A program made the translations under genes and the position numbers. The notes under the pieces are model-generated. The model made no database searches. It was not told the origin of the DNA and saw nothing but the letters and a program-made list of their open reading frames with translations. Below, piece by piece: positions 7,646 through 15,578 of a DNA stretch of 64,000 nucleotides. The DNA is taken from contig NZ_CP012373.2 in assembly GCF_001305575.3 (NCBI RefSeq), positions 2,924,261-2,988,260 of the forward strand. Reading direction: 5' to 3'. This DNA comes from Beggiatoa leptomitoformis. GTDB lineage: Bacteria > Pseudomonadota > Gammaproteobacteria > Beggiatoales > Beggiatoaceae. Numbering within the stretch: position 1 is the stretch's first letter; each line of letters starts with the position of its first letter.

Positions 7646-8558
7646 TTAATTGAACCATTGTTGTTACCATCGTTTCTTCAGGTTCTATCTGTATTGTATC
7701 GAATCGCCATGCGACACTTGCGCCGTAGTCATTCATCATGGTGAGTAATCCTAAACCTGAGGAGCTTCCTTCTTCGTCTTCCATATTTTTTTCTACTTGT
7801 TGAATATAGAGTTCTTGAGGATCGCTGTTTCTGAGTTCTTCAATAAAACGATAGAATTTGTCGGTTGTTCCCGGTACTACGCTGTTTGTAACATAAAAGA
7901 TTATGCGGTCTGAATGCAACTGGAGATGAATGCTAACAGGAAGATGTGAGCCTTCAATGCTAAATTTCATCGCATTTTCTAGCAGTTCGTTGGCAATGTA
8001 GGTTACTGCGCCTTTAATTTTTTTTCGCCGTTTTATGCTGCTTGGGTTTGCATCATCAATGGGGAAAAAGGTGGTGAGGTAGTCACCTAGAAAGCTTGCG
8101 GATAAGCCGTTGTTGCGCCAGCGTTGACGTAGGGGAACGGAGCTAGGAGAGAAACCCAGTTCTAAATATTCGCGGTCAGCCGTCGGTTCAAAGGTGAAGT
8201 CGCCAAATATTCGGTAGGCTTTGCTGGGGGCATGTAGAATAGGTAGTTGTTCATCACTCGTCATACTGTCAACCATGCGTAGGGAATATTCCTCCCTTAG
8301 GGTGTGTTGCATTAGGGTTAATGCGCTATGTATTGCGTCGTCGAGTAATGTATCACTCGACATCTTATTTTCTATCAAATTCAAAATATCAAGGAATTGC
8401 GTTTTAAGCTCAGGGTGTTTATTGAGTCGTTCTGTTAAATCATCATTTTTATTCTTCACGAGTTTACCCTTGCCTCCTCGCTGTGTTGCGCTATCTATCA
8501 TCATTTGGTGATACAACTGACGGATAACCAATGTTGGATATTTTATGGTGAATGGCAT
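7638..8558 (-). CDS. GHKL-type ATP-binding regulator (slr1658-type), 306 aa
   Basis: The C-terminal half carries histidine-kinase/anti-sigma ATPase motifs: an N box, YIANELLENAMKFS, and a G2-like loop, SSSGLGLLTMMNDYGA. There is no dimerisation domain with a phospho-accepting histidine, so it is more like an RsbW/SpoIIAB-type serine kinase or anti-sigma module than a two-component sensor. The N-terminal ~130 residues are helical and charged. It lies between a PP2C phosphatase gene and an overlapping STAS-like gene. Family assignment to the slr1658 type is from pattern and context. Confidence 0.7.
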   Translation of the reverse strand: MPFTIKYPTLVIRQLYHQMMIDSATQRGGKGKLVKNKNDDLTERLNKHPELKTQFLDILNLIENKMSSDTLLDDAIHSALTLMQHTLREEYSLRMVDSMTSDEQLPILHAPSKAYRIFGDFTFEPTADREYLELGFSPSSVPLRQRWRNNGLSASFLGDYLTTFFPIDDANPSSIKRRKKIKGAVTYIANELLENAMKFSIEGSHLPVSIHLQLHSDRIIFYVTNSVVPGTTDKFYRFIEELRNSDPQELYIQQVEKNMEDEEGSSSGLGLLTMMNDYGASVAWRFDTIQIEPEETMVTTMVQLIV

Positions 8559-8795
8559 GGTATGTTATACATTAGGGTATGCAATTATAGTCTCAATCGG
8601 TTTGTATGCTGAAAAGTGACGGGCATCGGTAACGATTGTTATCTATATGCGCAAAGAGGAAACAGCACCTTCTGTCCATACGGGCACTACCTGATAGCAA
8701 ACATGCTATTCCTTGAGAAGCGTATTCAAATAAAATGCCAATTACAATATGTCTGTGCATTTATTTGTGAATTGGATGATTGTCGTATGGTGCGG

Positions 8796-10046
8796 TTAGG
8801 TTTGTTGCAGGACTAATAAGGTAATGTCATCTTGCAATTTTTTCTTGCCTATATGACTCCGTAAGTCTTCAATGAGGATTTCACGAATTTCGTTGGCGGA
8901 TTTGTGCCAATTTTTTTCTAATACTTCACAGAGACGTTTTACACCATACAGGATTTTTGCATCATTTTGGGCTTCTGTAATTCCATCTGTATATAACACA
9001 ATGCTATCGCCTGTGTTTAAATGAATTTTTACTTGGGCGACGAATTCGCTAATATTTTCTTCTAAACCAATGGGAAAACCGAGCATATCTGTACGTACCC
9101 GTTCAACTTCTCCCCCTACGCGCACAACTAATACTTCTTCATGTTGTCCACTGAGTAAAACAGTTCCACCATCACCAATGCTTTTGTCATCTGGCACGTA
9201 GTCTAATAAAATCAAACTCATGGTTTTATCAGCATCCATGCGTTGTGTGTTACTGTAAATCGTGCTGTTGACTGCATTGAGGAATTTAACGGGGTCAGTT
9301 TCGTTGACCGCAAGAAGCGTTCTGACGGCTGTTTGCACCATGAGCATTAGCACACCGCTTTCTAAGCCATGTCCTGTTACATCGCCAATGCCGATTTTAA
9401 CGCGCCCACCGTGTTTTAAAACATCGTAATAATCACCACCAACTTCATCCGCAGGCTCCATAAATCCCGCAATTTCTAGCCCACTAATTTGGCTTAATTC
9501 GCATTCTTTAGGGAGCAACATTTGTTGCAAGCGTCGTGTAACATCTAGTTCGGTAGATAATCGGGTGTTTTCTGCTTTGAGTTGGTTAATTTGTAAGGTT
9601 GTAATACTTTCTAACAAAGACAATATATTGCCCATTCCACTATATCGCCCTTGTTTGGCGATAATAAAATCTTGAATAAATGTTGTACCACTATTTTTAG
9701 TAATATACTGGCTTGCTTCTTTAAACGAGGTGGTGTGTTCAACAACGAGGGGTTGTGTGTCCATAAAGCGTGACACGTTTTTTTTTCCATACAAATCGCG
9801 TCCAAAGGGTTGAACAAAAATATCCATAATTTGATGGCGATGAATAATACCAATGGGTTTTGTCGCATCAACTACGGCAATTGCATGTAAATCTTTATTG
9901 GATGCAAAAATATTCCCTGCTTGCTCAATTGTTGAATCGGGTTCAAGATAAACACGTGCTTTAACAATGCTCGCAACCGTATTTTCCAGCATTATAAATG
10001 GCGCATCAATGTGTGATAAATCATCAGTTACCGCATATTCCAACAT
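8796..10046 (-). CDS. CBS-domain PP2C-type serine phosphatase (RsbU/SpoIIE-like), 416 aa
   Basis: Residues ~20-140 form a CBS pair (motifs AIAVVDATKPIGIIHRHQIM and FIIAKQGRYSGM). A short coiled coil (ITTLQINQLKAENTRLSTEL) follows. Residues ~190-416 form a PP2C/SpoIIE phosphatase domain, with metal-binding aspartates in EVGGDYYDV, GIGDVTGHG and VLYTDGITEAQ. The ATG at 10046 is preferred because GAGGG precedes it; an upstream start at 10079 would add a short hydrophobic leader. The CBS pair may sense a nucleotide and control dephosphorylation of the STAS-like protein. It is upstream of the GHKL and STAS genes with a 237-base gap. Confidence 0.82.
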   Translation of the reverse strand: MLEYAVTDDLSHIDAPFIMLENTVASIVKARVYLEPDSTIEQAGNIFASNKDLHAIAVVDATKPIGIIHRHQIMDIFVQPFGRDLYGKKNVSRFMDTQPLVVEHTTSFKEASQYITKNSGTTFIQDFIIAKQGRYSGMGNILSLLESITTLQINQLKAENTRLSTELDVTRRLQQMLLPKECELSQISGLEIAGFMEPADEVGGDYYDVLKHGGRVKIGIGDVTGHGLESGVLMLMVQTAVRTLLAVNETDPVKFLNAVNSTIYSNTQRMDADKTMSLILLDYVPDDKSIGDGGTVLLSGQHEEVLVVRVGGEVERVRTDMLGFPIGLEENISEFVAQVKIHLNTGDSIVLYTDGITEAQNDAKILYGVKRLCEVLEKNWHKSANEIREILIEDLRSHIGKKKLQDDITLLVLQQT

Positions 10047-10327
10047 AAAAATTACCCTCATTAAAAGTACTGCTAACACTTTATAAGTTATTGCTTATTT
10101 GGGCTAATTTTAGCACTAGCGATGTGACAGAATAATGTCAGATGTATAGAATAGTGTTTTGTTATTCACCTCTAACCGTATGTAACATGGCTTTAGCCCT
10201 GAATAACTAGATTAAATAAGTGCTATTTTCAAAAAAATAACAAAAGTTTCACAAAATTGACTTTTTTCTAGCTAACAATGGTTCAGTTGGTTAGCATTCA
10301 TTTCATTTTTCACTAAGGTTTTTTTGT

Positions 10328-10537
10328 ATGGATTCACAACTTTGGATGCAGTATGAAGACGTTATTTTAACCGCCTGTGTGGGGGGGCTAATGGCGTATA
10401 TGATGTTTATCATTTATCGCCTTGCAAAAGATTCTAATGCAGGAAAATGGGGATATATCACCTTATTTTTGGCATTGGGTTTAGGGATGGTCGGGTTTAT
10501 TGCCAAAGCGGTTATAGTCGAATTAATGAAACAATAA
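10328..10537 (+). CDS. DUF2788 family small membrane protein, 69 aa
   Basis: It has two hydrophobic helices (about residues 12-31 and 42-65) flanked by short charged segments, with MDSQLWMQYEDVILTACVGGLMAYMMF at the start. Length and pattern fit the DUF2788 family of gammaproteobacterial inner-membrane proteins, whose function is unknown. It stands alone, between the divergent partner-switching module and the exported low-complexity protein. Confidence 0.75.
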   Translation: MDSQLWMQYEDVILTACVGGLMAYMMFIIYRLAKDSNAGKWGYITLFLALGLGMVGFIAKAVIVELMKQ

Positions 10538-10598
10538 GGCTTACTTTCCCTATAATATTTCTATTATTTACCTATAAAATAACCGTGAACTGACGCTT

Positions 10599-11543
10599 AT
10601 GAAACCCTTGGCTTGGTTAAAATTACATCTTCGTTGTGTCATCAGCTTATCACTTGCTTTCTGGGGTGGATTGTTGTTCGCGGACAATCACGCCGTACCA
10701 CCCAGTGTTTGGCAAAACGCATCTAATACTCACTATCTCAACGAATCCAAGCCAACCACTTGGCAAACGCCTGTCGTTACAAACAACAATCCGCCACCGC
10801 TTTATAATCCTTGGCAAGCACAACGGACAGAAGAACCGCGTTATCGTCCCTTACAAACGCAAGAAGAGATTGCAAGCGTCAATCCAACAGAAGAAAATCG
10901 CTATCGAACACCTGCAAATACGGCTATTGCTACATCTGATTATCGTACTTATCAACCCATTCCCAGCACATCAGACACCTCAGCAGTGAACGATTACTAT
11001 CCTTCAATGGCAGGCAATGGATATCCACCTGCTAATAACAGACAATTAGACAATACGGTATTGAATTCAGCCAGTAACAGCGGTTATAACCCCACTGTAA
11101 ATGATGATACATACCTCGCATCGTATCCAACTAATGGCTATCCGTTTATCACTGACAAACAAGCAGATAATCCCTATTTATATTCAACAAATAACAATCG
11201 CTATAATCCAACAGCTTACAATTACCCAACAACTTACCCGCAATCTTCGGCAAGCACTTATTATATGCCCGCATTGCCCGCTTACATGACCAGCCCATTT
11301 TATGGGCAATCGCTAGAATCATCAGGCTATAATCCTGCTCAAACACCGCTTGATAACCCACTTTATCAGCCTTCACCCTATCAAGGCACATTAACCCCCA
11401 CTTATCCGCTACCCCCGTTTTATGACAATCAACAAGAACAATTTTCCTTGCCGAATACGCGGTTAGTCGTTATTCCCAACAGTAATGTTGTCCCCAGTTA
11501 TAACCCCTTTACGGGTGATATGATTGCACCATCGCAATATTAA
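10599..11543 (+). CDS. Exported Tyr/Asn/Pro-rich low-complexity protein, 314 aa
   Basis: Residues 1-32 form a signal peptide (positively charged start, hydrophobic core, LLFADNHA). The remainder is low complexity: repeated GYNP, RYNP, GYPF, NPLYQPSPY and PAYMTSPFYG motifs separated by Asn/Thr/Ser/Gln, with almost no charged residues. Such Tyr-rich disordered proteins are seen among surface, sheath or matrix components, but I recognise no named family. The repeats are irregular rather than exact. Confidence 0.75.
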   Translation: MKPLAWLKLHLRCVISLSLAFWGGLLFADNHAVPPSVWQNASNTHYLNESKPTTWQTPVVTNNNPPPLYNPWQAQRTEEPRYRPLQTQEEIASVNPTEENRYRTPANTAIATSDYRTYQPIPSTSDTSAVNDYYPSMAGNGYPPANNRQLDNTVLNSASNSGYNPTVNDDTYLASYPTNGYPFITDKQADNPYLYSTNNNRYNPTAYNYPTTYPQSSASTYYMPALPAYMTSPFYGQSLESSGYNPAQTPLDNPLYQPSPYQGTLTPTYPLPPFYDNQQEQFSLPNTRLVVIPNSNVVPSYNPFTGDMIAPSQY

Positions 11544-11614
11544 AGACGGTTTTAATGATAAAAATTCTATATATTTTGAAATCTTACTTCAGCCTAGCCA
11601 TAAAATAAAAATCA

Positions 11615-11968
11615 TCATTCTTTTTGCACGGCAATATAATGAATGACGTTCACCTTTTCCAATGTCACCAATCCGCCAACATTCGCTGTTGTAAATAATG
11701 CCTTTAATGAGGGTAAAAATTGATTTATTTTTTCTGTTTTATCAATTATTTCAATGATTATTGGTAAATCGGTCGACAATTCCAATAATTTAAACGTATG
11801 CACTTGACTCGACGCGCCATACCCCAACAAACCGCGTAAAACCGTTGCGCCTGCTAATCCCTGTGTTTTTGCCATTTCGGTAATAACTTCATACAAAGGG
11901 CGATGTTTTAACTTGTCCATTTCGCCGATAAAAATCCGTAACAACGTCGACTCACCTATCAGTTCCAT
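11615..11968 (-). CDS. DUF190 family protein (CrcB-associated), 117 aa
   Basis: GESTLLRIFIGEMDKLKHRPLYEVI and GLAGATVLRGLLGYG are the hallmark segments of DUF190, a PII-like fold commonly encoded next to crcB. The ATG at 11968 is chosen because GGAG lies eight bases upstream; a longer version to 11992 would overlap crcB. With the adjacent channel gene it suggests fluoride handling, although DUF190 itself has no proven activity. Confidence 0.85.
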   Translation of the reverse strand: MELIGESTLLRIFIGEMDKLKHRPLYEVITEMAKTQGLAGATVLRGLLGYGASSQVHTFKLLELSTDLPIIIEIIDKTEKINQFLPSLKALFTTANVGGLVTLEKVNVIHYIAVQKE

Positions 11969-11982
11969 CCCAATTTCTCCTG

Positions 11983-12369
11983 TTACACCCATTTCTCAAC
12001 CAGCCACAATCCCATATACACCGCGAGAAACCCGCCAATAACACTACCGCCCACATAAATACTCACATAAAACCATTGTCCCTCTTCAAGTAACGTCATC
12101 ACCTCATACATCAATGAAGAAAACGTCGTAAACCCCCCACAAAAACCCGTTGCCAACAACAAGCGCATTTCTGGCGAAATCAAGTGAGTTTTACTTGCTA
12201 ATCCTGCAATTAACGCGATAAGAAAACAACCTGTAATATTTACCAACAACGTGCCTAGTGGAAAACCTGTGGTAAAACGCGCCATCCATAACGCTACGGC
12301 ATATCGCGCGACAGAACCAACAAATCCCCCCAATCCAACCCATAAATAAAAGCTAAGAGGTACGTGCAT
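11983..12369 (-). CDS. crcB: CrcB/Fluc fluoride channel subunit, 128 aa
   Basis: Four hydrophobic helices fill the 128 residues. Family motifs are present: GGFVGSVARY near the start, GTLLVNITGCF in helix 2 and GFCGGFTTFSSLMYE in helix 3, where the phenylalanines and threonine line the fluoride pore. The protein dimerises and lets toxic fluoride leave the cell. It follows the DppC-like permease gene by 5 bases and precedes DUF190, so all four genes seem to be one transcript. No fluoride riboswitch fits in the 5-base gap. Confidence 0.92.
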   Translation of the reverse strand: MHVPLSFYLWVGLGGFVGSVARYAVALWMARFTTGFPLGTLLVNITGCFLIALIAGLASKTHLISPEMRLLLATGFCGGFTTFSSLMYEVMTLLEEGQWFYVSIYVGGSVIGGFLAVYMGLWLVEKWV

Positions 12370-12374
12370 CCTAT

Positions 12375-13193
12375 TTATTCCTGTCGATAATGGCTTTTTA
12401 CGTCCAAATAATCGCGTACTCTATCCCCCAATAGATTGACAGATAAAACGATTAATAATAAGGCGATACCAGGAACTAGCACCGTATGCGGGGCGACTAA
12501 CATATAGTTTGTGCCATCGCGTATCATGCTCCCCCACGATGCGGTAGGTGGTTGCACACCCAAGCCTAAAAAAGATAAACCCGCTTCTGCAATGACCACT
12601 GAAGCAATGCCAAACGTTGCTTCAATAATCAGCGGTGCGGTTAATAAGGGAAGAATATGATGCAATAAAATACGCGGATGGGTCGCGCCTAATGCTTGGG
12701 CGGCTAACACATGCTCACGGTGTTTTAACGAAAGTGTTTGCGCACGGGCTAAACGGGCAAAACCAACCCAGCCAACAATAGATAATGCTAAAACAACATT
12801 GTTAATACCGGGGGCTAATAATCCAGATAAAGCAATAGCCAATAAAATACCGGGAAAGGCGAGAAAAATATCAATAACCCGCACGATGAATAAATCCACC
12901 CACCCCCCAACCCACGCGCTTATCATGCCAATAGCTGTGCCTATCGATAGCGAGATAATAACCACCAATAAGGCAACTAATAGCGATGTTTGCGCACCTT
13001 TCAATAATCTATCTAATAAAGGTCTGCCTAAATCGTCATAGCCTAACCACGCTTGCGCAGAAGGCGGCTGTAAAATATGTTCAAGTTGAATATGATTTGG
13101 TACAAGCGGTAGCCAATCACTCAACAATGCAAGGCTAAACCATATCATTAAAAAACTAGCGGGTAGAAAAACAGACCATTGATTAAATCGCAC
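12375..13193 (-). CDS. ABC transporter permease, DppC/OppC family, 272 aa
   Basis: It has a short N-terminal domain with one membrane helix, then the five-helix BPD core with the EAA loop (LARAQTLSLKHREHVLAAQALGATHPRILLHHILP), the site that contacts the ATPase. It overlaps the DppB-like gene by 11 bases. Together they make the membrane channel of a dipeptide, oligopeptide or nickel importer. The binding protein and the two ATPases are not in this window, so the substrate cannot be called. Confidence 0.88.
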   Translation of the reverse strand: MRFNQWSVFLPASFLMIWFSLALLSDWLPLVPNHIQLEHILQPPSAQAWLGYDDLGRPLLDRLLKGAQTSLLVALLVVIISLSIGTAIGMISAWVGGWVDLFIVRVIDIFLAFPGILLAIALSGLLAPGINNVVLALSIVGWVGFARLARAQTLSLKHREHVLAAQALGATHPRILLHHILPLLTAPLIIEATFGIASVVIAEAGLSFLGLGVQPPTASWGSMIRDGTNYMLVAPHTVLVPGIALLLIVLSVNLLGDRVRDYLDVKSHYRQE

Positions 13194-14109
13194 GATAATG
13201 CACCCGAGGGTCTAGCCACGCATAAATAACATCAGTAGCCATATTGACAAATACATAGGTTAAACTGATGAGCAACACACAAGCTTGTACCACAGGATAA
13301 TCCCGCTGTTGAATGGCCTCTATGGTTAATAACCCAATGCCCGGTAACGCAAAAATGGTTTCTGTAATCACAGCCCCCCCCAATAGTGCGCCCAGTTGTA
13401 AACCCAAAATGGTCAATAGTGGTAATGCTGCATTTCGTAGCGCGTGATGAACAATAATATTATACTTATTCAAGCCTTTAGCTTTTGCTGTGCGAATATA
13501 ATCTTCATTTAATACTTCTAATAAAGTCGCTCTTACCATCCGTGCTAAAATCGCCGCCAGTGCTGTTCCCATCGTCAATGCAGGCAATACGAGAGATGAC
13601 GCACTTTCAAATCCGCTGACAGGTAACCACTCTAACGTTAGCGAAAACAACAAAATTAACAATGGTCCTGCTAAAAAATTCGGTACAGAAACACCCAACA
13701 GGGAAAACACCATTGCACTATGGTCAATCATGGTATTGGGATATAAGGCAGCAATACTGCCTAACGGAAATGCAATTAAAATGGCAACACTTAACCCACT
13801 AATAGCTAATAAAATAGTTATCGGTAGCCGTTGCCACAATAACTGATTAACGGGGGTTTTAGTGGTTAAAGAAGTACCTAAATCCCCATGAGCCAAACGC
13901 GTCATATAATTAAACCATTGCGTTAATAACGGCTGGTCTAACCCTAATGCTTGGCGTAAAGCTTCTTGGTCGGTGGTCGTTGCCGATTCGCCCAACATTA
14001 CCTGCACAGGGTCACCGGGGACAAGATGAATCAGTAAAAAAACTAAGGTTACCACACCAAACATAACAACTAATGCACTGAATAAACGAGAAAAAAGTAA
14101 TGTGAGCAT
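13183..14109 (-). CDS. ABC transporter permease, DppB/OppB family, 308 aa
   Basis: It opens with the family's first helix, LFSALVVMFGVVTLVFLLIHLVPGDPV, where PGDP is the hallmark, followed by VMLGESATTTDQEALRQALGLDQPL and the EAA loop RMVRATLLEVLNEDYIRTAKAKG. The ATG at 14109 is chosen because family members begin just before this helix; a start at 14184 would add 25 unusual residues. No strong ribosome site precedes either one. It is the first gene of a transcript with dppC-like, crcB and DUF190 genes. Confidence 0.85.
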   Translation of the reverse strand: MLTLLFSRLFSALVVMFGVVTLVFLLIHLVPGDPVQVMLGESATTTDQEALRQALGLDQPLLTQWFNYMTRLAHGDLGTSLTTKTPVNQLLWQRLPITILLAISGLSVAILIAFPLGSIAALYPNTMIDHSAMVFSLLGVSVPNFLAGPLLILLFSLTLEWLPVSGFESASSLVLPALTMGTALAAILARMVRATLLEVLNEDYIRTAKAKGLNKYNIIVHHALRNAALPLLTILGLQLGALLGGAVITETIFALPGIGLLTIEAIQQRDYPVVQACVLLISLTYVFVNMATDVIYAWLDPRVHYRAI

Positions 14110-14458
14110 AACATCACAGATAGGTAATATAAAAAGGGTGATTAACAAATTATCTGAATCAGTAATTATCAAATGTTCAGACATAAAAAGGCTATTTTTT
14201 CTGTCATTACATTCTGAATACAGGCGTAATTCTGAAAATCTTGATTCAGACCATTTTTAAACAAATAACACGACCTGCAACAGTAATATTTAAGCTACGT
14301 TTGCAAAGCGGTTTAGGCAGAACCTACGCATTATACAAATATAAAACCTTGTTCGACTCAGGATTTAACAGGTTAATCTAGGTGACATTGAAAAATATAT
14401 GCTGTTCTAAGCGTTTTTATGCGGATAAAGTGCATAGAAAAAACACTATTCTATTAAA

Positions 14459-14718
14459 TTAACCTGAGTTCGGGATAAGAAATTCTCGTTCCCACGCTCC
14501 AGCGTGGGAATGCCTACCGCGTCGCTCCAGCGGCGAGGACTTTAATCACTTATTTAAGATAAAAACCATTGAGTTAAATCCGCCTCAATGTTTAACCAGC
14601 CTAAGCAAACGCGCCGCTAGAGCGACGCGGTAGGCATTCCCACGCTGGAGCGTGGGAACGAGATAAACCAATTAAATTTATTAATTTTTCCCTATTTCTT
14701 ATCCCGAACTCAGGTTAA
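14459..14718. mobile_element. Palindromic MITE-like element, 260 bases, with 25-base terminal inverted repeats
   Basis: Perfect 25-base inverted termini lie at 14459-14483 and 14694-14718 (each begins TTAACCTGAGTTCGGG reading inward). Inside are 51-base inverted arms at 14485-14535 and 14612-14662 with one mismatch, themselves built of nested hairpins around CTCGTTCCCACGCTCCAGCG. No coding capacity. The inner palindrome belongs to a repeat type common in sulfur bacteria and cyanobacteria; the outer termini look like transposase recognition ends. The rest of the 14110-14765 gap contains no gene. Confidence 0.8.
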
Positions 14719-14765
14719 ATTAACAACCAATTCTCTCATTTTTTACTTTTTATAAGGAAACGCCC

Positions 14766-15578
14766 TTGTCTCAACAACCTCAGTCGTCCACTATTCGCGC
14801 CAGCATTCGCATATTCCTCTTTATAGCTTGGTGCATATTGCTTGCTAGTTTACAAACGCTATTCTTATTTTTTCGCTTTAAAAATAAACTGTGGTTACCA
14901 ATGATTTTTCATCGGGGTTGCTGTCGAATTTTAGGTTTCCATATTCAAGTGACTGGCGAACTAACCGAACAAAAAACTGTACTATTTGTTTCTAATCATA
15001 TTTCTTACGTAGATGTTATTATACTGGGTGGGGTTTTATCGGGTTCATTTGTCGCAAAGGCAGAAGTTGCAAAATGGCCTTTACTCGGTGGATTAGCCAA
15101 ATTACAAGATACCTTATTCATTGAGCGCGTGAGTTTACAAGTTAAAAATCACCTCTCACTGATGCAAAATGCACTCAATACACAACGCAATTTAATATTA
15201 TTTCCTGAAGGCACGAGTGGTAATGGCAACCATGTTTTACCTTTCAAAAGTGCTTTATTTCGAGTTGTAGAAACTGAGAGCGATAATGCGCCGCTAGTGC
15301 AACCCGTTACTGTTGCTTACACCCATTGCGATAATATCGTGATGACGCAAGCCTTACGCGACTATTACGCATGGTATGACGATACTCCATTATTAACCCA
15401 TTTTTTCCGCATGGCAGGAATGCGCAGTGTCAGCATACAAATCATGCTCCATCCTGCGGTAAAAGGAAGCAACTTTGCCAGCCGTAAAGCATTAGCTGAA
15501 TATTGCCAGTTACAAGTCGCACAAGGTTTAGAAAAAGCCTTATCTACTCATTCTGTTGAAGGTGTCAAATTGCAATGA
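14766..15578 (+). CDS. Lysophospholipid acyltransferase (PlsC-like), 270 aa
   Basis: An N-terminal membrane helix (residues 13-33) is followed by the acyltransferase domain: motif I NHISYVD (HxxxxD catalytic pair), motif II around KAEVAKWPLLGGLA, and motif III LILFPEGTSGNG. It transfers an acyl chain to a lysophospholipid, or possibly a lipid such as ornithine lipid. It starts with TTG preceded by AAGGA. The stop overlaps the next gene (ATGA), so it is co-translated with the GCS2-like gene. Confidence 0.87.
   Translation: MSQQPQSSTIRASIRIFLFIAWCILLASLQTLFLFFRFKNKLWLPMIFHRGCCRILGFHIQVTGELTEQKTVLFVSNHISYVDVIILGGVLSGSFVAKAEVAKWPLLGGLAKLQDTLFIERVSLQVKNHLSLMQNALNTQRNLILFPEGTSGNGNHVLPFKSALFRVVETESDNAPLVQPVTVAYTHCDNIVMTQALRDYYAWYDDTPLLTHFFRMAGMRSVSIQIMLHPAVKGSNFASRKALAEYCQLQVAQGLEKALSTHSVEGVKLQ

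Noticed and set aside
8616-8816. 66-codon frame on the plus strand between the phosphatase and ATPase genes
   Set aside because: No ribosome site, unlike any known protein, and it overlaps the end of the phosphatase gene on the other strand.
11983-12380. Fluoride riboswitch in front of crcB
   Set aside because: Only 5 bases separate crcB from the upstream permease gene, so there is no room for one.
14485-14662. CRISPR array, because of repeated GC-rich words
   Set aside because: The words are inverted, nested hairpins within a single element. There are no regularly spaced direct repeats or spacers.
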